Source: Cyclostephanos tholiformis | Lineage: Eukaryota > Bacillariophyta > Thalassiosirophyceae > Thalassiosirales > Thalassiosiraceae | Assembly: GCA_036939975.1 (NCBI GenBank) | Contig: JALLPB010000945.1 | Location: 1 to 16,800, forward strand | Reading direction: 5' to 3' | DNA length: 16,800 nt | Made by a program: the position numbers and the translations under genes | Notes under the pieces: generated by a model | What the model was told of the DNA's origin: nothing | What the model saw: the letters and a program-made list of their open reading frames with translations, nothing else | The model's database searches: none | Part shown: positions 1 through 7,182 of the stretch, piece after piece | How positions within the stretch are numbered: the stretch's first letter is position 1 | Layout of the letters: the number at the start of each line of letters is the position of its first letter

Positions 1-268
1 TAATTTTGCACAGGGACACTTTTTGACCAAAAGGAATTCAAAAGCAAAATGGCGGTAGGCGTCTCTTACGCCCCCGGCTTCAACGGTAGGTACTAAGAGT
101 ACCTAGTTGCACCCTTCCAGCTGACGCGGCGTAACGTGTCAAGTCTGATTATGAAGAAAGGTTTTTTCGGTTCTTTCATGCTCTTCGGAAATTTCGTAGA
201 GATTCGGCAATCATTCACACAGTTACGAAGGCTATCAACAACAAAGGGAGAAGATCCCAGGGTCAAAC
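1..268. other. Upstream region of the selenoprotein gene; no supported gene
   Basis: No coding region is supported here. Short open frames exist on both strands but resemble no family I know. An ATG at 49 runs only 14 codons. An ATG at 151 opens a 48-codon frame ending with TGA at 295-297, which overlaps the selenoprotein start at 269 in another reading frame. Its start looks somewhat like a targeting peptide (MKKGFFGSFMLFGNF, then an Arg/Ser/Thr-rich stretch), so it is either an upstream ORF or part of a mis-modelled N-terminus. The frame of the selenoprotein itself is open back to a TAG at 197-199. Confidence 0.4.
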
Positions 269-986
269 ATGATCCCCGAAACGATGAAAACGCATGACCT
301 GCACGAGGCAACGCTCGTCTCCGTCAAATTCGGGAGCGATCCCCTCGTGGAGGAGACCGACGTCTTCACTGGTCGTGAGGTACTGACATCGAGTCCCGGC
401 TCCTTGGGAACGCTCGTGTTCGTTGTCCGCAGGCCCGGCTGACCGTTAGTTCGTGGGGATGCGCGCATCCTCCAGGCGAGGAAGGACGCCGGCGAGCTGG
501 AGGGATTCCGTATCTGTTCCATCGTCAAGGAGACAGGAATCGACGATGTAGGATTGAACGATTTTGCGACCGAGTATTTCCCCTACGAGACGTATAAGGA
601 CCAAGCCCTGACTTTTTACAATGCGTTGGGATCTGGAAAGATTTCGGTTGGGTACAATCCATTGGCCATGATCAAATTTATCATGGAATCGATCAAACGG
701 ACTAAAGAGCTTGGTATTAAGAGCTACAATACTAAGGGTGAGGATGTCGTATGTTCGGCTTTTTCTTCTTTTTGGGTTACCGTACTCTTTTTATTTGCAC
801 TAAAACGGCTTGGCCTGATGTTCTTGTAAAAATTTTGCGCATTATTATTTAGGAGAGGGTTTTCTCCAAGGCGGATGGATTTTATTTGATAAAGAAGGAA
901 TTCCTCGAGCAGCTTTTCGAGAAAATGCCAAGTTGCGTGTGCCTATCGATGATATATTGAAGGAAGTCCGATTGATGCGCGATGAT
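269..986 (+). CDS. SelU/PRXL2-type peroxiredoxin-like selenoprotein (TGA read as Sec; two exons)
   Basis: The exons are 269-737 and 853-986, with a 115-bp GT-AG intron between them. The product is 200 residues if TGA at 440-442 is read as selenocysteine (residue 58). Seen directly: a beta strand leads into FVVRRPG, then Sec-Pro-Leu-Val, then an alpha/beta fold with a VKETG segment, YFPYETYKD, an FYNALGSG stretch, and after the intron GEGFLQGGWILFDKEG. These match the order of landmarks in the PRXL2/FAM213/SelU branch of thioredoxin-fold proteins: RRPG-U/C-xx-C, VKE, YF..xYxD..xFY, then GEGF.xGG. SelU members carry Sec at exactly this place in some algae and animals. The family is thought to act as thiol redox or antioxidant proteins; the substrate is unknown. 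The second motif Cys is Val (GTT, 449-451). The gene ends TGA TAA TAA (984-992), and a candidate SECIS follows at 1059-1129. The start at 269 is the first ATG in this frame; an additional 5' exon cannot be excluded. The alternative, a pseudogene broken at the TGA, is less likely because the stop falls on the redox residue and the rest is intact. Confidence 0.83.
738..852 (+). other. Intron in the selenoprotein gene
   Basis: The donor is GTGAGG at 738 and the acceptor ATTTAG ends at 852; the length is 115 bp and the interior is T-rich. Splicing joins G (737) to GA (853-854) as a Gly codon and creates the family-typical GEGFLQGG segment. Without splicing the frame runs into a hydrophobic tail and stops at 827-829, losing the C-terminal part. 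Confidence 0.85.
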
Positions 987-1058
987 AATAAATAGATCAA
1001 GCCATCCTGTCGCGTCTGGGATGTAATGAAACGATCATATCTTCAATGGGAACTGGAT

Positions 1059-1129
1059 AATGTTTGAATGACAGTAATTCGTGGTGTTGAAAATCAATAG
1101 ACTCTTCGTATTATTTGACCAAAGTCATT
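1059..1129 (+). promoter_or_regulatory. Candidate SECIS element in the selenoprotein 3' UTR
   Basis: By eye this region folds as a SECIS-like hairpin. Helix I pairs AATG+TTTG (1059-1066) with CAAA (1120-1123), a GT bulge, and CATT (1126-1129). Next comes a putative non-Watson-Crick quartet, ATGA (1068-1071) opposite TGAC (1116-1119). Helix II pairs AGTAATTCG (1073-1081) with CGTATTATT (1107-1115), containing one U-U mismatch, and can extend through several U-U/G-U pairs. The apical loop is about 11 nt and has an A-run (GAAAA, 1090 region) on its 5' side. The element starts 73 nt after the stop. A weak point is the ATGA-to-AA spacing of about 18 nt, longer than the usual 10-14. No folding program was run. 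Confidence 0.6.
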
Positions 1130-1244
1130 TCCGGTGCCTCAGGAGGATCTGTTCACAGAATCATAGTTTTTTTTTGTAATAATCAAGTTGAAAATATGTG
1201 GTTATTAGAGGATCTCTTGTGTGTGAAATAAACCAAGCTATCTA

Positions 1245-2639
1245 TCAATCAATGATCGGCGCCAAGGCCGAAACACTGGGATCACCCAATAATGCCAATA
1301 ACAGACCATTCATACCGAACGCTATCAAGACCCCGCCAGTCAACGGATTCACCCACCGTCCCACCGACGCGCTCAGACCGCTGAACCCCCCGCCGTCATG
1401 GTTCCTTTCCCTCCGCAAGTTCGCAAGCGCCTGGCCGCCCGTGGCTCCAGCCACGAGCAGCGGCGTGCTGTATCCAAGCGTGTAAGACAGCATCCACGAG
1501 GCTCCCCTCCACACGTCCCCCGATGTCGCCGACGTCGACGAAGCCGACGCCATGTAGGCCAGGAGCGACGTCAGCACGGGGGTGGCGCACGGGGATGCAA
1601 CGAGCGCCGACGTCCCCCCGAGGAGGAATGTTCGGAGGAGTACGCTCGCCGCGTCGTATCCATCGCCAGCGTCATCATCCTCGTCGTCCGCTCTCAAGCC
1701 GTCGACGACTACCGTCGCGCCCAAAACCAAACCGCCGTTCTCGTCGAACAGACTTCCGTTGCCACCGCCGTTACCGCCGCGGCGGCGACGTCGTCCCCCC
1801 CCCTCGAACGCCATCGCCGTCCGCCTGAGCCGAAAGTCCAAGCTCGGGAGAGGCAGACGTATCAGTTCCAATAGCTGCAAACCCATCAACACGCTAACCA
1901 GGGACGCGACGGCAGCGAGCACGAGCGCGCTAAATCCACCCCCACCACCGAAGTTGTTGCCTCCGAAGACACCGCCCAATGCGCTCGCACTCACCCCCAG
2001 CGCCGTGAATACAGTTGCTAGGCCCGCCGCGTACGCCAATGTCGGTACGATGGTATTCGTTTCATCGCCTCGATCGTCGTCGTTCGTAACGGCATTCGAT
2101 ATGTAAGACACGGTTATTGGGAGTAGGCCGAGGGAACAAGGGCTGAACGACGTCCATAGTCCCGCGGCGTACAGGGCCGCGAGAGACTTCACGGAATCAA
2201 CGACGTCGAATACGACCGTCGCCGCCGAGGACGACGACGACGACGCCGATGCGGCGGCGGACGACGTCGCGGACGACGATATCACGGCGTTGGCAAGGGA
2301 GGAACCGATGCTCTGCGCGGCGAATATCGCATCTTCCAATCCCATGCAAAGCGATGTGATTCCGACAGCGGCGTGGACATCTACCAATCCTCGACGTCGT
2401 TGGGTGGACCCTATACGACGATGATTGCATCCGCCTCCTCCAGGTCTCGACGACGATACTCGAGCATGTCCGATGCGAGTTGATTGGTGCGCAACTAGCA
2501 TCGCCGGCGACGACGATCGCCCGTGGAAGGAGAATGCATCGACGACGGAGGGGGAATTATGTGCCAAGATGGTGATGGTGCTGGAGGCTATCCAGGCGTG
2601 GAGGAGCAATATCGACGATCGCGGTCGTTGGGAAGTCAT
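1245..2639 (-). CDS. ccdA: Plastid CcdA-like thylakoid thiol-disulfide transporter (DsbD transmembrane family)
   Basis: The product is 464 residues. I start at the ATG at 2639; an in-frame TGA lies just upstream and the only earlier start is a GTG. CcdA carries reducing equivalents from stroma to thylakoid lumen so that apocytochrome cysteines stay reduced for haem attachment (cytochromes f and c6). Two family hallmark sites are visible, each Pro-Cys at the start of a hydrophobic helix: SFSPCSLGLLPIT (Cys168) and ASPCATPVLTSLL (Cys351). These are the redox pair. About six membrane segments are present: roughly 154-179, 198-225, 237-261, 332-362, 380-402 and 432-455. The N-terminus has a hydrophobic signal peptide (SSILLLHAW, ITILA) ending VVDA-FSF, followed by a Ser/Arg-rich stretch, as in diatom plastid bipartite presequences. 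A basic-then-acidic insertion at about 271-331 lies between helices 3 and 4. No intron is needed. Confidence 0.9.
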   Translation of the reverse strand: MTSQRPRSSILLLHAWIASSTITILAHNSPSVVDAFSFHGRSSSPAMLVAHQSTRIGHARVSSSRPGGGGCNHRRIGSTQRRRGLVDVHAAVGITSLCMGLEDAIFAAQSIGSSLANAVISSSATSSAAASASSSSSSAATVVFDVVDSVKSLAALYAAGLWTSFSPCSLGLLPITVSYISNAVTNDDDRGDETNTIVPTLAYAAGLATVFTALGVSASALGGVFGGNNFGGGGGFSALVLAAVASLVSVLMGLQLLELIRLPLPSLDFRLRRTAMAFEGGGRRRRRGGNGGGNGSLFDENGGLVLGATVVVDGLRADDEDDDAGDGYDAASVLLRTFLLGGTSALVASPCATPVLTSLLAYMASASSTSATSGDVWRGASWMLSYTLGYSTPLLVAGATGGQALANLRRERNHDGGGFSGLSASVGRWVNPLTGGVLIAFGMNGLLLALLGDPSVSALAPIID

Positions 2640-3117
2640 GGTCTTCCCCACCCTGGTTCAATATCGTGTAGATTGAGCGAAGAAAGAGCGGGGGTATCTA
2701 CATAAAATAATAAGGAAAAAATTAGAGTTCCAACGTGGTCCCCCACCGTAAAAGTAGTTCGATCCTTCCTGCCCCAACAGTGCTCAAGTAGATGGGAACT
2801 TCTTTGTAAGTAATTATGGTCGATATTGTAGAACAGAGAGAGATGAGGAGAACAAACGAATATCTTACTCAATTCTACAGGAATCAAAATGTTGAGTACC
2901 AGACATGCAATCTGCAATATTGATTCAAACTGAATAGCATAAGCAGTTGCTTTTGCTGTTGCTGCGTTGTTACCCCCGCCCTCGCCGCTGGGTGGTGGTG
3001 GGAGGAGAGAATAACCCATACATTGAGTTGAATTTAATTATGTTAAGTGAAATAGCACGCCAATTATTCATACTGCATGCCTCTACCCAAGACTGAAGCT
3101 AACAAATATCATCATGG
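2640..3117. other. Intergenic region between CIR1-like and CcdA genes
   Basis: This should hold the CIR1-like 3' UTR and the CcdA promoter, since both genes run leftward. A 127-codon minus-strand frame starts with ATG at 3019 and has a Pro/Gly/Ala-rich start and a hydrophobic stretch, but I recognise no family. It contains a good 5' splice donor (GTAAGA, 2868 down to 2863, minus strand), so part of it could be a small gene or a leader exon. No in-frame splice into CcdA was found. I do not call a gene. Confidence 0.4.
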
Positions 3118-4578
3118 CTACGATGGAGAACGTGAGCGACGTCGTTTGGGCATTCGCTGTGACGCCGACGGCTTCTTCGGCTCCTCGTCACGTCTATATG
3201 AAAACCGATGTTCGTCATCACTACTGCCAGACTCCTTCCTTGATCTATGCCATCTATTGATGTTGATACTACCATCATCAGAACTTTCATCATGTCGGTG
3301 ACGACCACTACTACTGCGGCGACGGCTAGTGCGATACCCACCCTTTCCATGTTTCCTGGATCTCCTGTCACGAGAGTAATAGCTGTCTTCGTCGGACGAA
3401 GAATAAGAAGAAGACAAATCCGAGGAAGAAGAATAAGAAGGCGAGCGATCGCGACGACGTCTGCTTGTGTGTCGCTTATGATGACGACTCCTCCCCGTCT
3501 TGTCCCTCATATGCCGTTTACGTTCGTCCTTAGGATTACGTTTCTCCTTCTTGATGCGCTTCCGATCACTGCTTCTTCCGTCACCTCCCTTCCGTCCTAT
3601 TTTTGCTTGCACCATTGCAGCATCGATGGGTGTCGCGGCAGCCGCCGCCGCCGCCGCCGCTGGGGGAGCAGGATGAGTAGCAGCAATTGCTGACGCGGAA
3701 ACGACAACGGAAGCGAAGGGATCCCACCCGGTCAATTTGCACTCCCTATCACCCATGGTGTGTCCCCATTCGCCGCATTTCACGCACTTGACATTCCTTA
3801 GCACCTGTCCCAGGGGCTTGAAATTCAATCCCACGACGTCGCCCTCGGCGGTCGACGATTCCTTATCACCGGTACCACCGCCGCCCCCCAGCTTAGGCAA
3901 GACCCTCGGCGCCCCCTTAAGCATCGGAAATCGTTCCATCTGCTGCGCGAGAGTGACGCCCGATCCTGCGTTGATGCCACGTCCCACCGCCTTCTCGAGA
4001 TTCGTGCGATGATCCCCCCTTTCCCTGGCCTCATTGTTGGCGACGGCGGCGACGTCCTTGGCGATCGTCTCGGTGCCGTCATCCCTCGGCATCGACGATT
4101 GCGATGATGTCATCATCAGCGACGGCAATTCGTCAGCCGTGGTGGTCCCCCTCGCCAGCATCTCCCGAAAAGCGGCGGCCGCGTCGTCGTCCCCCGGCTG
4201 TCGTTCGTAAACCAGCGACGTCCCCTCTCCCCCATCCAGCCGCCGCTCCCCCCCCCTCGCATCCCGATGCCGCCACCCCTCGCCATTGCCACCCCCGCCA
4301 TCATCGCCACCGTCCCCCCCTCCCTTCCGCTTCTCCAATCCGGGGACCCTACTGGCATCGTACATGAACGACAATGCCTTCCTGCCCCCACCCTCCTCCC
4401 CCCCCACCGCCCTCGCAAGGTCCTCCTCCTCCCGTTCTCGCCGGAGCTGGGCATCGCGCTCGGCGATACGTCTCTTCTCGATCCCCTCCTTCTGCCTTGC
4501 CTCCCATACCTGCTTCTGATTCGACCAATTCGCCGGGTTGAACGATTTCTTCGTCAGGAATGCGAGTCCCCCTCCCAT
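3118..4578 (-). CDS. CIR1: CIR1-like nuclear protein: CIR_N domain, zinc knuckle, RS-rich tail
   Basis: The product is 486 residues from the ATG at 4578. Residues 1-55 match the CIR_N domain (GGGLAFLTKKSFNPANWSN, then QKQVWEARQK and a charged helix). This domain is found in the CBF1/RBPJ-interacting corepressor CIR1 and in splicing factors such as Cwc25. ALSFMYDASRVPG (68-80) corresponds to the next conserved CIR1 block. A zinc knuckle follows in the segment RNVKCVKCGEWGH, with Cys265, Cys268, His273 and Cys280. The tail (about 330-486) is rich in Arg, Ser and Lys, with RS dipeptides, as in spliceosome-associated proteins. A nuclear role in pre-mRNA splicing or transcription is inferred; in an organism without Notch signalling the splicing role is more likely. 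The middle region is Gly/Asp-rich low complexity with an Ala run at 307-315 encoded by a GCC repeat. It is divergent from the FkbM gene across a poly-C tract. Confidence 0.88.
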   Translation of the reverse strand: MGGGLAFLTKKSFNPANWSNQKQVWEARQKEGIEKRRIAERDAQLRREREEEDLARAVGGEEGGGRKALSFMYDASRVPGLEKRKGGGDGGDDGGGGNGEGWRHRDARGGERRLDGGEGTSLVYERQPGDDDAAAAFREMLARGTTTADELPSLMMTSSQSSMPRDDGTETIAKDVAAVANNEARERGDHRTNLEKAVGRGINAGSGVTLAQQMERFPMLKGAPRVLPKLGGGGGTGDKESSTAEGDVVGLNFKPLGQVLRNVKCVKCGEWGHTMGDRECKLTGWDPFASVVVSASAIAATHPAPPAAAAAAAAATPIDAAMVQAKIGRKGGDGRSSDRKRIKKEKRNPKDERKRHMRDKTGRSRHHKRHTSRRRRDRSPSYSSSSDLSSSYSSSDEDSYYSRDRRSRKHGKGGYRTSRRRSSSGRHRHDESSDDGSININRWHRSRKESGSSDDEHRFSYRRDEEPKKPSASQRMPKRRRSRSPS

Positions 4579-4671
4579 AATTACTACCTATTATTCTCTT
4601 CGTTGTGAAGGTTGCGCCAGAAAAAAAATATATCTACCGGGATAAATAATTTATGGCAATTTAAGTCGCCC

Positions 4672-4674
<3 letters not shown>

Positions 4675-4724
<50 letters not shown>
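4675..4724. repeat. 50-base poly-C homopolymer
   Basis: This is an uninterrupted run of 50 C on the plus strand. A further C-rich stretch (GCCCCTGCCCCCGCCCCCG and more, to about 4783) follows closely. It lies in the shared upstream region of two divergent genes, about 97 bp before the CIR1-like ATG and 110 bp before the FkbM ATG. Frames through it that give poly-Pro or poly-Gly are artefacts of the repeat. The exact length may be unreliable in an assembly. Confidence 0.95.
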
Positions 4725-4834
4725 ATGCCGAATGAGCTCCCGCCGCCCCTGCCCCCGCCCCCGCCCCCCCCCCCCCCTGCCCAATAGCCGCACGATAATC
4801 CGAAGAGGGAAGAAGGATAAATTTGGAAAGCAAC

Positions 4835-5770
4835 ATGCGTCTCTCGGCAAACACGATTGCGGCACTTCTATTTGCTGTCCTCATACTCCGCTTACTTGAT
4901 TTGTACATGAAATTAATGTACCATGCAGGTGCGGCAATGGAAGGAATAAGGAAACGGAATAAGCTAGGCGATGGATGCTATCATGTTTTCCTTGACGTTG
5001 GGTCCAACATTGGCATTCATGGCCGTTTCCTTTATGAACCAGACCTTTATCCAGACTCCACTAGCTCGGTAGCTCAATTCGCGCTTGAGTTTGGATATCC
5101 ACGCGACAATAGCTTATTCTGTGTCTTCGCCTTTGAGCCGAATCCCAAGTTCTCAAAGCGACATCGAGATCTGGAGAGGGCGTACGATGCCATGGGATGG
5201 AGATACAAATTCATCATGGCCGGGGCATCGAATGCGGATGGGAATCTTACATTCTTCCATTCTCATCTCGTGGATAGCGAAATGGAGAATGGGTTTAGCG
5301 CGTTGACATCAAAAACACTGTATGGGACTGATGCAACCTCCAGGACTGTGCGAATTGTTCGTCTTGCATCTTGGATTCGGAATGAAATAGAAGATAGAGT
5401 CATACCAGCACAGTACTCAAACGAAGTCTCGAAGCCAAAAGTTGTTATGAAGCTTGACATTGAGGGACTTGAGTTCAAGGTCATTCCCGATCTTCTCACT
5501 ACCGGGGTCCTATGCAAAAATATTGATTTAATGATGGGGGAGTTTCATTATGCTCCTGGCAATCATAACTATTACCCTATTAACCTGACCTCAGACGGGA
5601 GGCACATCCTGCATAATCGCAATGAAGGGAAGTCTCTATCAGAGCAGATGCTTCGTTTGCTAGACATTTCAGAGCACTGCATGACCAAGATTCGTCTCAA
5701 TGATGACGAATCATACCCGACGGATCCACATGATCTTCCTCCTCTGAACATTTCCGTGCCAGTACGATAA
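4835..5770 (+). CDS. FkbM-type SAM-dependent methyltransferase with N-terminal membrane anchor
   Basis: The product is 311 residues. I use the ATG at 4835 (context CAACATGCG); the longer frame begins with a TTG. Residues about 6-24 are hydrophobic (TIAALLFAVLILRLL), consistent with a signal anchor and a type II membrane protein of the secretory pathway. The catalytic part shows the usual order for FkbM methyltransferases: VFLDVGSNIGIHG (SAM-binding loop, Asp54), FAFEPNP (100-104) and VVMKLDIEGLEFKVI (206-213), the conserved (K)xDIEGxE block. FkbM family enzymes methylate O- or N-groups of small molecules and glycans; in eukaryotic algae the substrate is unknown. The anchor hints at a Golgi or ER glycan-type acceptor, which is inference. 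Composition is less GC-rich than the neighbouring genes. No intron is needed. Confidence 0.82.
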   Translation: MRLSANTIAALLFAVLILRLLDLYMKLMYHAGAAMEGIRKRNKLGDGCYHVFLDVGSNIGIHGRFLYEPDLYPDSTSSVAQFALEFGYPRDNSLFCVFAFEPNPKFSKRHRDLERAYDAMGWRYKFIMAGASNADGNLTFFHSHLVDSEMENGFSALTSKTLYGTDATSRTVRIVRLASWIRNEIEDRVIPAQYSNEVSKPKVVMKLDIEGLEFKVIPDLLTTGVLCKNIDLMMGEFHYAPGNHNYYPINLTSDGRHILHNRNEGKSLSEQMLRLLDISEHCMTKIRLNDDESYPTDPHDLPPLNISVPVR

Positions 5771-6282
5771 AGATGAGGCTCCTGCAAAGTTGACACAATA
5801 TATTTGGTAATGATGCTAGATTTTTTCGACTCGTTTGAAAAGTTTATCTGGTTGTTAAAGCCACTTAGTGCAAAAGCCAGATATGAAGTTAGCATGTCAA
5901 AAGTAGATGTATCCCAGATGTTGACCCTGCCCTAGTAATTAGAAAGTATACACATCATAATTTATACATTTTTTGGAAAGCTTTTGAACGGGGAAACCCC
6001 CGCCATCAAGTGGACATTCTACAAAAAGCTCTGATGTTGAGGTGATGATAGCGCTTGAGATTAGGTATCCTGTGGGGCCATCGGAGGGACTAATTCCCCA
6101 AACCCCAAAACTAATATTCGATTAGCAAAGAAGAACTTCTCCCCTACGCTGTTAGGACCTTCACTGAATTGTTTTATAATTAATATTGCCTCGCATGGCA
6201 TGATCACACATTGTATGTGGATAATGTAAATAGGATTAACCATAATCCGAAGCCAGGAGTCTCCAATAAAATGGACCTATTT
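5771..6282. other. AT-rich convergent intergenic region; nothing recognised
   Basis: The 3' ends of the FkbM gene (+) and the Ala/Glu-repeat gene (-) face each other here. Only a chance 60-codon frame at 6061-6243 is seen. No RNA gene, repeat or mobile element was recognised. Confidence 0.5.
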
Positions 6283-6888
6283 CTACTCATCTTCCCCATT
6301 AAAATGGTTCATGACCCAACCTGCCCCAGCGGCAACACCCCAGATGCCGAGAGCCCCCGCGGCTACTTTTTTCATTTGCTCGGGTGAAATCGCCTTCGTT
6401 TTATCGACAAAAGCCACAGCCTTTGCCTTTGCCGATGACAAGAACGTGCTTCCTTCCTCCTTAGTTGCCTCCTCCAAAACTACCACCTCGTCCGCAGCCT
6501 CTGCGGCGGCTTCGGCCTCTGCCTCTGCGGCGGCTTCGGCCTCTGCCTCTGCGGCGGCTTTGGCCTCTGCCTCTGCGGCGACCTCTGCCTCTGCGGCTGC
6601 CTCCGTAGCATCGGCCTCTTCCACGCTACTATCGTCGTCAACCAATTCCGGTGTTTCTGGCTCTTCCATTTGAACCTCGCCAGAGGTATCTAGCACAGCC
6701 TCAGCAGCTCCTTCGACTGACTCATCGTAAATCTCGGAATCGACCTCAGCATGCACCTGTGGAATACTGGAGAAGCTTGACAGGGAAAGTGTCACAACGA
6801 GGAGAAATCCAAGTGTATAACGACGGTTTTCTCTCATGTTGACACTATGCTTTGAGGATCGATGAGCAACTCGGCTGCGTCTCGTCAT
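6283..6888 (-). CDS. Ala/Glu-repeat protein with signal peptide and C-terminal hydrophobic segment, function unknown
   Basis: The product is 201 residues from the ATG at 6888, or 184 from the ATG at 6837. The second start puts a standard signal peptide right at the N-terminus: MRENRR, then LGFLLVVTLSLSSFSS, ending PQVHA before Glu48 (numbering from 6888). The mature part is acidic up to residue 93. An (Ala/Glu) repeat follows at 93-132, likely helical. A short linker leads to SSAKAKAVAFVDKTKAISPE. The C-terminal hydrophobic helix (about 174-193, AAGALGIWGVAAGAGWVM) is followed by a short acidic tail. This suggests entry to the secretory pathway and perhaps membrane attachment. I do not recognise a family and assign no function. 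The repeat is encoded by near-identical 24-bp units and is probably length-variable. Confidence 0.75.
   Translation of the reverse strand: MTRRSRVAHRSSKHSVNMRENRRYTLGFLLVVTLSLSSFSSIPQVHAEVDSEIYDESVEGAAEAVLDTSGEVQMEEPETPELVDDDSSVEEADATEAAAEAEVAAEAEAKAAAEAEAEAAAEAEAEAAAEAADEVVVLEEATKEEGSTFLSSAKAKAVAFVDKTKAISPEQMKKVAAGALGIWGVAAGAGWVMNHFNGEDE
6503..6598. repeat. 24-bp tandem repeat inside the Ala/Glu-repeat gene
   Basis: Units begin GCGGCGGC at 6503, 6527 and 6551, and a degenerate one (GCGGCGAC) at 6575, each followed by copies of GCCTCT. Each 24-bp unit encodes eight residues (Ala/Glu) on the minus strand, so unit gain or loss keeps the frame. Confidence 0.85.
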
Positions 6889-7022
6889 GGTTGATGGGAG
6901 GAGGATTGCTTCTGCGTTGCAGTGTTAAGAGTTATTACGTACCCCAACCCCTGATAGCATTGTACGTAGGAACTGTATCAACGTGGAGAGGGACACAAGA
7001 TCCCCTTTCAACTTGGTGATTC

Positions 7023-7069
7023 GCGCGGGAAGTTTCGCGTCTCCTACTATTTTCCCGCGCTCCCGCGCC
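7023..7069. promoter_or_regulatory. Inverted pair of E2F-like sites in a divergent promoter
   Basis: GCGCGGGAA (7023-7031) and its exact reverse complement TTCCCGCGC (7052-7060) face each other, 20 bp apart. The right copy extends to TTTTCCCGCGC and is followed by another CCCGCG core (7062-7067). The pattern TTTSSCGC is the known E2F/DP binding consensus. The block lies 152-160 bp upstream of the ATG at 7183, between the Ala/Glu-repeat gene and the acidic-protein gene. Function is inferred from sequence alone. Confidence 0.55.
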
Positions 7070-7182
7070 TAGATACAAGTGTACCATAATATTATGATGT
7101 GTCATGATTTTTCAGATATTTTTTACGGCGACTCGGGAGAGAAGTACGAGGTCAAAGAAGGCGAATACATAAAATTATCAGC

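Noticed and set aside
554..829. A separate 91-codon gene starting at 554
   Set aside because: Its first codon is TTG and its end reads into the intron. It is the middle piece of the selenoprotein gene.
1021..1075. Alternative SECIS fold using ATGA at 1026
   Set aside because: Its lower helix pairs poorly and the upper helix needs a bulge and mismatches; the 1059-1129 fold has better helices on both sides of the core.
1398..2106. Plus-strand Arg/Pro-rich frames opposite CcdA
   Set aside because: They are shadows of CcdA, which has the SPC motifs, membrane helices and plastid presequence on the minus strand.
4584..4908. Frames giving poly-Pro or poly-Gly proteins
   Set aside because: They only read through the poly-C tract and its borders; no conserved sequence outside the repeat.
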